From Numida meleagris (taxonomy: Eukaryota > Chordata > Aves > Galliformes > Numididae), in NCBI RefSeq assembly GCF_002078875.1, contig NC_034415.1:19435975-19499974 (forward strand): DNA of 64,000 nucleotides. The letters run 5' to 3'. This document shows, in pieces, positions 13,191-24,700 of the stretch. Made by a program: the position numbers and the translations under genes. Positions within the stretch are counted from its first letter, which is position 1; every line of letters starts with the position of its first letter. The notes under the pieces are model-generated. The model worked only from the letters and a program-made list of their open reading frames with translations. It was not told the origin of the DNA and did no database searches.

Positions 13191-16100
13191 AACTGCTACC
13201 AAAATCTGTGTGAGCGTGGAAATGCTGCCCGACATGCAAGCTCAATTTTTCCCAGGTTATTCATTAGGAGCACAAAATAATTCTACTTTATATTTCTCCA
13301 TAAGAAGGCTCCATATGCTGAGCACAGTTCTGGTTGCTGACAGCAATGTTTAACAGGTAGATGGAGGTTATAATAGCTTCATTATAAAGCAGACTCAGAA
13401 GGATACAGAGTTAAAGGTTTCACAGTTCATTTCAACCCTGTCACTGCTTGAGGTTTTGGCTTCTGAATTCCTTTCTCTACATCTCCTTTTTAACATTTTT
13501 ATAGCACTTTCAAGCTGGACAGCTTACTAAAGCAGCTGTATCATTTGCTGGATAAAATTCTAACATAGGAGCTCTCTCTCCAAAACAAAACAAATGCAAC
13601 AAGTATGTAGTTCCAGTCTTGCACTATTGATTTCAAATCCAACAGGAGTTTCACTACTGTATTATCATTTACACGATAACTGAACACTAATTTGTTCAGT
13701 GAAATGCACTGAAGTTTACCCTGGCATTTGACCCTGGTAGGGTTCCAGCCTCCTGTGTTTTCATTTTGCCTTCAAGTTGAATATTCATTTTTAAACTGCA
13801 TCAAAATGTACATATGGCTCATGATAAAATTCTCAAGAGGAGGCCCACTAGTTTTTAGGAACAACAGCGGAAGGAACACAAACATAGCAGTATGAAAAGA
13901 AATCTCAGCAAGGCTCTGCCTGATTGAAGTCTTTTTTACATTCAACATTTGAATTTTCTACATTATTTATTGCCACCATCAAAAGTTTAATCCTTAAGGC
14001 ATCATTCTGCATGCAGTTCTCTTATAAGCACATGAAGGTAGCTTAATGCCAATACAGTTATATAAATTATTAACCTCATCTCCAAATATGATGTGCATTT
14101 CAACTAAGGAATTGTCTGAAATCCAAAACTTTTGTGCAGAAACCACATTTGTTTCAAGAACTCTTAAGCGAACTTCCCAGCTGAAGACTATTTCACATGT
14201 GTTTTGTTAACTGCAAGCAGAACTAAGTAAAAAATACTCCAAGTAATTTATCTAATGGAAACATATATCCAGCCTACATTTTTTTAAATTTCTCTCTCCA
14301 GCTAACCAGACAAATATTTTAAATGTTCTCTTTTTTCCTTTTTGCCTGAACTCTCCAAGCACATTAACCTACAAGTATCTAATTGTAAGGCATCTTGAGG
14401 TAACTTAGTACTTTGAGTGCACCACACAATTCGGGATGCGACAAGTCTCACCAGAGAAAACTCTGCAAGCATCATTTCTATTATTCATTCCCTACTGTCA
14501 CCCTGAGTGTTCTCAGGAGAGCTCTCCAAATGTCACATCCCCACTAACTCTTGCGTTGCTACATACATGTGGCTACAAATACCGTTTCAAGTATATCCCA
14601 GTGTAAATGTTCAGTTTCCAGATACACAGAAAATGCATTAGATTCTCCTAAAGTAAAAAGGCAGGGAAAGGAAGAAAAAATAAAAGAAGTTATATTCATG
14701 GGGCCAGCATATTCTTCTACGTTATCCTCAAAACTTAAGGAGATAAAATGAATAGTACACTGAAGTACAGAAAGACCAGTGTTGATTTCCTTCTGCAACA
14801 CTCCTGACCACATATTCAGCCTTTAACTGTCTGCTCAGCTTGCCTGTATTTGTTTCTCAATTATTAGTTCTGATTTTACCCTCTAAAATGGTAACACTGT
14901 GCAAAATCTATATTCTTCTATATGAGGAAGTATGTTTATTCTTTGTTAATATTAGTTTTTTCCTCTTACTTGAGAAGGTTGACCCATCTAGCTAAGAAAA
15001 AGAAACAAGCTCAAGTAAGCAGCTGTCATGTAGAATGCTTTTCATCAGGCAAAGGACTGTTTGATTAGACCACTGGTAAATACTGCCACTAATTCAGAAA
15101 AGACCAGGAGAATTCACTGCGTGCCCAAAACAGAAGGAAATGCTTTGTATTTTGTACAATGAAATGAAAGCAACTGAAATTTATAAGGATCTTCTGTAAA
15201 CATCTTCAGATCTCTCTTGTGGAAAGATTTTAAGATGCAAGAACGAAAATACTAACTATCTCAGCTGAACCCATTTAACATTTGATCCAAAACTCAGTTA
15301 GGAAATGACAGACACAGCGGGTTTCTACAGAACATTAAACTTGTTTACATAGGCAAGTAAGAACAACATTACCACTAGCAAGGAGAGGTTGCGAAGCAGG
15401 CATCACGCATCCAGAAACTGCACTGCCAATAAACACACTTAATTTTTTAGTGTATAATAAAATACCATTCAGACATGAAGAACTTTGAGAATCCCAATAT
15501 AAGAAATATTTCCAGTGGACTCCTGAATTGCCTGGTCTAATCTATTAAAAGAGCAATACTTTTCTTCAAATAGTAACTCCCTTAAGTCAATGAGTTTATT
15601 CTGCATGAGTAAAATGAATGTGAAACTGAAGAAACACATGCAGATCGGTGAAGTAACCCAGATCAGGCTGGAAATCTCAGCACACTACATTCATTGCACA
15701 AACCACAAGGTCCACTGCAGTACATTAATTTGCCTGCTCTCAGCACTACCTTAGCTACAACACCGTCTTGTTAAAGTAATGCAAACACTGCTATTTCCCT
15801 TGCATACTTTCTTATTTAAAAAAAATTAAAAAATAAGATTTTTTTTTTTTTTTACCTTAGAGTATAAAAGAAATGTGCTTTTTACAGTTTACTTTTCACT
15901 AGAAATCAGGAGTGGTATCAACTTTTCTCCAAAATTATCTTTGGAAGCCTCATCTGGTTTGTTTAATTCTTCAAAGATTGCCTTACTCCATCTCTTTGGC
16001 TCTTTATTCTTTGTCAAACATTGGCTCGTTTTATGTCTGACAGTTCCTTTATTACCAGATTTCATTTCAAATCCGATCTCCCCCCTTGTCTCATTACTTC

Positions 16101-17100
16101 TGTCTTGCTCTCTGTTCTCTTTTTCTTTTCCTGTCTGACAGTTCTCTTATTAGTGGATTTGTTTTTGCTTTTGTTTCATACTTTCTGGTTTTATTCTCTT
16201 GTGTCTTTTTCTTGCTATTTTACTTAATTTTCTTTTGTCAAGGTCTCCTTTTCTTCCTGCCTATTCTCTCTGCATATACTGAGCTTTTGTTTAAAGCTAC
16301 GAGATTTCAGCACATTGTGACACTTATTCATTGCTAGATTTTGTTAGACCCATTTTAGAGTCTTAGTTGCTTCAGCTGTTTGGTCTAAGAGCACAATCAC
16401 TAATCTAAGAACCAATACATTTCTATAGCCATCAGCTCTGCTTCTCAGCTGCTAGAACATGCCCTAGATCTAAGCTTACTGGATTACAAATGAGGACGCT
16501 GCTTTTAAATTCATTACTTTCTTGCAGTAAGCCATTAGGTGCCTTCCAGTTAGAAAGAAAAGGTGACACACAAGTCCCATTTCCACTCTGCTCCTTGCAG
16601 GTTCTCATAACATTATCACTGTAGTACATGAATGCTCTCCTGGAGCACATTAAAAGGCACAATGAATGCTACTTGCAGTTCCTTGCATTACATCTCCTCC
16701 CCAGGGAAACAAACATTTGCATGAGCCCATCACACAAATCTTGCTGTAAGACATTTCAGGGGGGAAGTAAGAGGTTTTTGTGAGTTTCATTTAGGAAAAG
16801 GTGAAAGGGCTTCTATTAGAAGAGCAACACACAGTTGGTCTCCTAATCCTTTAAAGAACTCAATGCACCATTAGGATTGCATGTGTCCATTGAAACAGAG
16901 TGAACATTTTCAAGCACTAAGGGTATTGAGTAAAAGCCAGCAAGACCTCACTTATTTGCCACCTTCATCGTGTACCAAAATATGAGCAAGGCTCGGCAAA
17001 CGCTGCTGGCAGAGGAGGCTGATCTGAAGGAATATGCTTGGCCTATGCAGATACTAGGGGAATCACTTAATGGAATATTTTTACAGGAGTGGAAAACATA
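13191..17100. other. Unique non-coding DNA with a pyrimidine-rich tract
   Basis: No gene or transposon recognised. A run of 15 T lies at 15,839-15,853. A long pyrimidine-rich block at 15,960-16,275 is listed separately. Other open frames are short and unremarkable. Confidence 0.55.
15960..16275 (+). repeat. Long pyrimidine-rich tract
   Basis: About 300 bp strongly enriched in C and T on the plus strand, which removes stop codons and leaves several plus-strand frames open at once (15,875-16,337). That makes coding function unlikely. A 29-bp motif beginning TGTCTGACAGTT occurs at 16,034 and, imperfectly, at 16,132, spaced 98 bp. This hints at an old internal duplication. Confidence 0.6.
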
Positions 17101-17101
17101 C

Positions 17102-17162
17102 AAGTTGATGGTTGAACACTAGATGACCTTAGGGGTCTTTTCTAATCTTAACGATTCCACAA
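17102..17162 (+). mobile_element. CR1 LINE 3'-tail remnant, plus strand
   Basis: About 60 bp match the end of avian CR1 elements: GTTGATGGTTGAACACTAGATGACC-like sequence followed by GGTCTTTTCTAATCTTAACGATTCC. The upstream part is not recognisable. It is a very short insertion or a decayed copy. Confidence 0.8.
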
Positions 17163-20100
17163 TTCAATAGCTAGGTGCACTTTGCTGCCATTGACTGCAA
17201 GGAGGAACAGCAGCATATTGTCTCATTGATATACTCTCTCCCTTCACATTGTGGTTGTTGTGCTTTCCAATTAGAAAAAAAAAGGATGGAGAATTTCTGC
17301 TTACAGAAGAAAGGAGCTTTACTAGGTTTCTAGGTGGGAGCTCAAACCGATTTATTATTTGTCAAGAGACACATTAAATAAACTTGGCCTTTTTTTGCTG
17401 TCATCAGCTGTCTGAATGACAAGTTACAAGCACCAGAATTTCTTCTAATGCTGCAGCACTTACATGAGTGAAAGCACAGCTAAAGCATCTTACATTTGGG
17501 AGGAAAGTATGATTTCAGGGATGAGTATTAACCCGCTCTAGCTACTCGCTCCTCAGTGGGCAATTGTTCCTCAGCAGGGTCTCTTGCACATCTTTAACGG
17601 GGGGTGAGGGGCAAACAAACTAGTAAGTTATCTTTGGTAAAGTAAAACTTGGTGAACAAATGGGAGGAGGAAATGCTGTGTCATTTTTGTAGCCTATAAC
17701 AATGATCTCTATCTAGTGACTCAGCATTCCTTTAAAGGTCATTACTGCCCAAGTGCAAGGAGTGTACTTCCATTCAAGTATTTTTAGAACACAGCCTCTC
17801 TATTGCCTCCAAAGACAATTTCAAGTCATTTTTCGTGGACAGATCACAAGTCTCTCCCATTTTCCTGTTTTTCAGACTCAAAAATCAGAAGTGGTACTCT
17901 CATAATCACCAGTGAAAGTATGAAGACAATGATTTTTGCCTGCGCTTCCAAAAACTAACAAAAAAAGCAAACCGTGTCACACTGCAAGTTAATCATACAC
18001 TAGCACCCTATTCCATTTGCTAATGAAAGCAAGGAAGTCAAAATGGTATCATCATGTGTATAATGATGGGGCAGTGAATCACAATGTAAAGGTGTGCAGT
18101 CATGCAGCACTGTTTGCCGTATTCAAATCCAGTGGACATCCTCAAAACTGCAGCTGTGGGAGCCAGATAGCAATCCCTCCTTGCTATGCACAGATTCTGT
18201 ATTCTTGGACAAATATCAGCTTAATCCAACTGAGTCTAGGATGAGAATGGAAATTTTTTAAAGTTTCCTTAGCATTTAAATAGAATAATCTGAATCAGTT
18301 TCTCAGACTCAATACTATTAATCACCTTTCCACAGTAACTTCCATAGCAAAGACAGTTCATCTGATCTGGGCATATACAAGCCATCTCCATTCTTGCAAA
18401 CCTTGTAAACCCTCCAAGTCACTTTGTTTCCTATCTTGTGATTTAAATAATGAGGACTTTCCAATACTTGTTCACCACTACACAGAAAAACTCCTCTTGG
18501 GGGTCTTTGAGTAGTCCTGACATAGGACTAAACTGCAGCAAGAAAGCTGGGATTAGGAATTTCAAAACCATTTAGATGCGCAGTTGTAATTTGCCTTTGA
18601 GAACAGTTTGCCCTCAGAGCACCTCCTGCACCTTCCTTCCAAGCAGCACACATGGCCCACAGGGCTCTTCAAGCCCATCTCAGGTTAATGATGTCTGCGT
18701 GCCGCTGAATCTTAGGGCAGAGACCTCTGCCCTATCAGCCAGCAGCAAAGACTCTTTCCTCCCACTTCAAAGCAGAAATCCAAGGCTGAGACCTGACAAA
18801 TTTAGCATTAAACAAATCCAGTATAAGCCTAAACAAGTCCTGAAATCAGTTTGTTAATCCACTGCATTCTTTGACTCAAAGGCCTGCTTCACTCTCCAGA
18901 AAAGTAAGGATTGGAAGGAGGACCTTCCCTGGCCCCTGCCACACTAACTGGAAAACTGTCTCAAAAGGTCTCCTGCTGTCACTTCAATAAATAGGTCTGA
19001 CTGCTTACATCCGAGTACACATTTATCAGTTTCAGTTACTGCGCATAGCTAACTTTAAGAAATAAAAAAATAAATATAAACATGAAATGTTGTGACAGGT
19101 TGAAAAAGTCACATAGTTCATAAGAGTCAGAATGGGATACAAAGCCACATGAGAGAAAAAGCCGAAGTTATATGACAATGCAGTATATATCGCATACACA
19201 CAGTTGAAAGAAAGCCTCTTGGCAGCCTCCTAGTAGTTATGCCGGCTTCAACCAGACAGAGACCCACCTAAAGAGCTTTAACAGATCCATCTTTCAGCAT
19301 CAGCATTGTTTGGCTATTACCAAGTAACTCAAAGGCAGGATTAAACCAAAAGGACAGCTCAGAGCGCACATCTACAGAAGCAATCTGAATTGATAAATTT
19401 GGTCTTAGGACTTTGATCTGCATTAGCATAATTTCTGAACCAGTCAAAGACAATAAATTCCCTGAAATAGAATCTGCACTCCACAGCAATCAGTTGGGTT
19501 TGCATTCAAATGTAACTACTAAGCTCTGTAGGCCAGCTCTTAAGCTTGTGCTGTCTGTTAGTCTCATTCTCCAAACTGATGCTGGCAAATAACATTTACC
19601 TCTGCACTGCAATTATTAGCAGAATCCAAACAGTCTTAAATGGAGGATGCATAAGGGATCCTTTGTCCTCACTTTCTCAACCTCTGTGGATTGAATTCAG
19701 GCCAAAGCAGTGACTGGTTCGAATGTGAATGCTCATCTGGAGCCATGAACTGCTTTTAAGTTTCTGCCAGGAGCCCATCTCTAACACATCCAGAGGAACT
19801 ACGTGCGCCAGAACCATCACGGTCCCCACACAGTCCTGCCAAAACTCCATCCACTTCACTGGAACTAAATTTGGCCCAGAGAGTGACATAACTTAATTCA
19901 AACAGCATCTTGTTAAAAATTTGCTGGGAACTACCCGCTAGTTGTTTATCAGCAGGAAGACAAATTTAAAATACAGTTTCTATCTTTATAAAGCCAAGAA
20001 TTGCTGGCTTTATAGTAACACTATTGACTTGTAAATAAAGAGTAAAAAGAAAGGTAAAAAAACAAACAAACCACTATCTCACAAGATAATATCTCCCTCA

Positions 20101-20444
20101 TAAACACTCAAATTACATCTACCTAGTAAATACAGAACAAGGTTTCTGAGACACTTAACTCTTAAACTGCTTGGAAAAATGCTTTGATATTTTTAGTAGA
20201 TTAAAGATAAGTTGTGAAATAAATATTCTTTTACTTAAAGATGCCTTTCACTTAAAGTTACTCAAGATAAATTACCTCAAATGCATCCTTCACAAAAAAA
20301 AAACAACCATTCATATTTACATTCCTTTCCTAATACTTCTTTCAAAGGTGCAACAAAATACCAATATTTTTCCTCCTGTATCCCATTCTCAGGAGAAGCC
20401 AACAGGACGTAGAAAGCGAGAGTCAAACAAGCTGAAGGCTTCGT
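17163..20444. other. Unique non-coding DNA
   Basis: No gene or transposon recognised. A modestly GC-richer patch occurs at about 18,580-18,830 without a recognisable product. Confidence 0.55.
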
Positions 20445-21705
20445 TCATAGAATCATAGAATTAGCTAGGTTGGAAAAGACCTACAAGATCATCCAGTCCA
20501 ACCATCCACCTACCACCAATAACCCCACTAAACCATGTCTCTCAACACTATAGCTAAACATTTCTTGAACACCTCCAGGGACAGTGACTCAACCACCTCC
20601 CTGGGCAGCCCATTCCAGCACCTGACCACTCTTTCAGAAAAGTAGTATTTCCGAATGTCCAGCCTGAATCTCCCCTGGCGCAACTTGAGGCCATTCCCCC
20701 TCGTCCTGTCACTAGTTACAAGAGAGAAGAGGCTGACCCCCAGCTCACTACAACCTCCCTTCAGGTAGTTATAGAGAGTGATAAGGTCTCCCCTGAGCCT
20801 CCTCTTCTCCAGACTGAACAATCCCAGCTCCCTCAGCCGTTCCTTGTAAGGCCTGTGCTCCAGACCCCTCACCAGCTTCGTTGCCCTCCTCTGAAAACAC
20901 TCCAGGGCCTCAATGTCTTTCTTGCAGCGAAGGGCCCAAAACTGGACACAGTACTCGAGGTGGGGCCTCACCAGGGCTGAGTCCAGAGGGACAATGACTT
21001 CCCTACTCCTACTGGCAACACTGTTCCTGATACAAGCCAGGATGCCATTGGCCTTCTTGGCCACCTGGGCACACTGCTGGCCCATGCTCAGCCAAGCATC
21101 GACCAACACCCCTGTTGTAGAGGCCTCTTTCCTCTACACAGTCTTCCAGCCACTCTGCCCCAAGCCTGCAGCATTGCCTAGGGTTGTTGGGGCCAAAGCG
21201 CAGGACCTGGCACTTGGTCTTGTTGAACCTCATCCCATTGGCTTCAGCCCAGAGATCCAGCCTGTCCAGATCTCTCTGTAGGGCCTTGCTACCATCAGGC
21301 AGATTGACACTTCCTGTCAGCTTGGTGTCATCTGCAAACTTACAGACGGTGCTCTCAATGCCCTCATCCAGGTCATCAACAAAGATTTTGAAAAGGACAG
21401 GCCCCAGCACCAACCCCTGGAGAGCACCACTCGTGACCAGTCGCCAGCTGGATTTAACTCCATTAACCACCACTCTCTGGGCCCGGCCCTCCAGCCAGCT
21501 CCTTACCCAGCAAAGAATGTACCTGTCCAAGACACGGGCTGCCAGCTTCTCCAGTAGAATACTGTGGGAGACAGTGTCGAAGGCCTTGCTGAAGTCTAGG
21601 TAGACCACATCAACAGCCTTTCCCTCATCCACCAGGTGGGTCACTCGATCATAGAAGGAGATCAGGTTGATCAAGCAGGACCTGCCCTTCGCAATCCAAT
21701 CTACA
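20445..21705 (-). mobile_element. CR1 LINE, 5'-truncated, minus strand
   Basis: This is the longest transposon in the window, about 1.26 kb. Its 3' end at 20,445 is the classic CR1 terminus, about two copies of an ATTCTATG-type octamer on the minus strand with no poly-A, preceded by the usual 3' untranslated region. It extends through the C-terminal half of the reverse-transcriptase ORF. Resemblance stops near 21,700. A full CR1 is about 4.5 kb, so the 5' part (ORF1, endonuclease, N-terminal RT) is missing, which is typical of incomplete target-primed reverse transcription. Coding sequence is well preserved apart from one frameshift, suggesting a relatively young copy. Confidence 0.95.
20528..21705 (-). 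pseudogene. CR1 ORF2 reverse-transcriptase fragment with one frameshift
   Basis: The fragment encodes the C-terminal half of the CR1 ORF2 protein, whose reverse transcriptase copies the element RNA at a nicked target. In order on the minus strand are a [17 protein letters not shown] segment at about 21,700, the catalytic block LDFSKAFD, a [13 protein letters not shown] block (usually GVPQGSVLGPVLF), and the catalytic FADD motif at 21,327-21,338. Then come the thumb and C-terminal region, with [17 protein letters not shown] near the end and a stop at 20,528. Reading changes frame between about 21,110 and 21,130: the upstream frame runs out of register after WLEDCVEER and the downstream frame resumes at [13 protein letters not shown]. 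No other break was seen. It lacks the endonuclease and the N-terminal RT, so it cannot be active. Confidence 0.93.
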
Positions 21706-24700
21706 TATCCTGATTCTTCATCATCCACTTGATCATAGTTTCCCCACAGTTCAGAAGCATTTAGAGGAAAGCGAACACAACATTTCAAGAAAAAGGAAAG
21801 CAATCTATGGGTAAAATAGAGTATTAAAACGTCTACATATTTCAGATCATAGTTCAGGAATGCTCTCCCTCCTGAAGATCTGACTTGGTCAGTAAATAAG
21901 GCATCGAGCAAGCAAGCAAACTGTACTGCTTCAGAAGACCAAGCTTGTCTTGTTACCAGTTTCATAGCCTTTTAACTCCCAGCCAGAAACTCTCAGGATC
22001 AAAATACTTCATTAACTAACAGTAAAAAATTTTCTACTGTAGAAGCACCGCATCTGACGGCTGAAGATGTTACCCTTACATGAGCTGAAACAGGTGGGTG
22101 TCCTTCCCAACTTCACCACGCTGTTCATTGTTATTGTTTTAGAAGTTGCAAGTTTCTCCACGTGCTGCATGGGTGAGCTACAGGTCATCTGCAGCACTGA
22201 ATCTTTCAGAAGTCAGGCCAAAAATAAAATAACTTATCTGGACCAAAAATACTTACTAAGTCAGAAATTGCAAAGGAATTAGAAAGAGCTTTACTATTGC
22301 TGTAAGGCAAAATAAATTGAAGAAAAAATTATGCTCTGTTGTTTATATTCCTGTTTTCAAACAAAAATCTCTCTTTTGTGCAAGATCACTTCTAATCAAT
22401 TGGTTTTAATCAATTGTTTCAAAAACTATGATTGAATTTCCACAGGGAGACTGCCAATGAAGTCCATGCCTCACTCCCAGTAAGACTGTTTTATGAGCCA
22501 CAATATTGCACAAATCTCATCTGAAGCTGAGCTCTGCCTCTGAACTATTTAACAGTTAGGTGGAAATGCTTTACTACACTCTCACTGTAATTCAGTTGAG
22601 AAGAGGCTCCAAGTGAAACAAAACTTCAAAATGCCACTATATTTACACCCATTCTTGTGTAGCTTAAAATACCCAAGATCACTTCCAGCAAAAATTTCAA
22701 TTGCTGCAGAAACTTAATGGACCTTACATTTTCATACAGCACAAAGCCAAACATGGACAGACAAACAAGAGGTTGATGTTATTTGGAATACGTTAGGACA
22801 CTGAAAGAGCACTCCAGGGTTATAAAATAAAATACAGCTCCCTACCTCTAATGGTCTGTGTTTGAGCTGACAGCAGTGATGTACATGTACGAGGTGAGAA
22901 CTTCTCTGGGCAAAGTAGAAGTACAAATGAAACAGACTGTCTTCAGAAGGGACAGGCACAGAGTTGTTTGCAAAATCATATGCAACAAAACCTTCTGCCC
23001 ACATGCAGCCAGTGCGGGCTCATATTCAAAGCAGAAGCTGCTATCACTCTGCCATCTGTTCCACAGAAAAGCATCTATGTTTCACAGAGTTCGTCCAGAG
23101 GAATGGCAACTATTGTTTCATCACTGGTAGCAATAAGTTTAGTCCAATTTAGTCCAAACATCTAGTGACAAAATACTAGAGGGCAGAAATACTGCATTAC
23201 ATCCTGGTGCAGGTCTCCCCGTTTTAAACCGTTTAAGTGGAACTTTTTTGATGCTAAGGAAAAGCGATGACATGAAAGCATTTATGGTCTATCTAAAGTT
23301 TCCTTAGCTCAAAAGCCACCCAAAGCCACCTGTATTTGACTTGTTTAAACACATTTCCACTCTTTATTGTTTCTTTTTAAAGCGTATCTGGAAGTGCAAT
23401 GCAGTTGTAGTAATCTGGAAATAAATTTTATTTTAAGGAAGTTTCAATTTTGAGTTTACTATCCTACAGTATTATCTCTATTTCAAATAATTAAATAGGA
23501 TGGCCCTCTCTTTTTCTCAGCAAACAATGGTTTACTGAGCAGGTTCTGGCACATGCTGTTTCATGCTAATACAGCCTTTTTTCTTTCCTATTCAGACAGA
23601 TTTCTCAACTTAACCTCTGTGGCTCTCTTCTCTGATCCATGAGCAGATATTATGTATTCCATGCACTGTGCACTTGGTCCCTAGCTATAGACATTGAATT
23701 TATTTTAACTTTTTTTATTTTATTTGAAAATTTCTGATTTGCTGTCCATTTTTAAGGTCAGCCTTACAAAACATGCACTCTCTACCTTTGCTTGATTTAG
23801 CTTGTTAAATATTTTATTTTATTTGTATTTTTATTAGCTGGATACAGCCCTCCGGGGCACTCTTATGAAGGATGCTTTTGAAATGTAAATGTGATTGATT
23901 TGATATTACAGCTCATATTATTCTACTTGCATAGTGCCTTTGGGAACAAGAGAATGGAGTTTCTCTTTTTTTACTGATGAAAAGGTCCTATGGTAGGTAT
24001 TTTCCTCTCTTCTCTGCACAAAAAGCCTACTAATTTCTAAAATAAATAACAAACTTTAAATGAAAGGTGTTTGCGTGCTCATGACAACCATCTTCTAGCA
24101 CTTCCTCCATTTTCAGGACTATTTTGGATCATCAAAACAGTAATTTTCATACTTCCATTTGAGAGGCAAAGTTAAAATTCACACATGATGCAGACACTTC
24201 TGTGTTTCATAGGCAGAAGAGTGCAAATAATACATTATTTCCATAGTTGCTAATGAAAGTTGAGTTAAGCAAGACAATTAAGCCATCTTAGACAACAGAA
24301 AAGGTGCAACAGCAAAGAAAAAAATTTCAAAGCCCTCTGATGACTCAGTCATGTTTTGAGAGTGATTCAACTGTCTTTATAAGATAATTAAATAAACGGT
24401 TGATTCCTTTACGCAACAGCACATCCTTTAAGAAGAACATAAGCCAGGAGAATATTCAAACATCTGGAAATGATGGGCTAGCACACTCTCATCTGAAATA
24501 TTTTGTTCCACCTCCCCCCTCTGTCTCCATAAGAACCTTGAAGAACTAAAGAATGAATGAATGAAAAGAACAGAGCAAATACATTTCACAGTAATTCTGC
24601 AAGGAAATCCAGTGTTTTCAAAGGAAGCGTATTTGAATGACTTCTACAACTATTCAAATCCCTGCAATTTAGCTGAAATATTTTTGACTGTAATGAACAG

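Noticed and set aside
21009..21603. Plus-strand open frames across the CR1 element
   Set aside because: They are antisense shadows of the CR1 ORF2 reading frame.
21628..21640. CTCF-like CCACCAGGTGGG
   Set aside because: It lies inside CR1 coding sequence and mismatches the core's last position. It is explained by the transposon.
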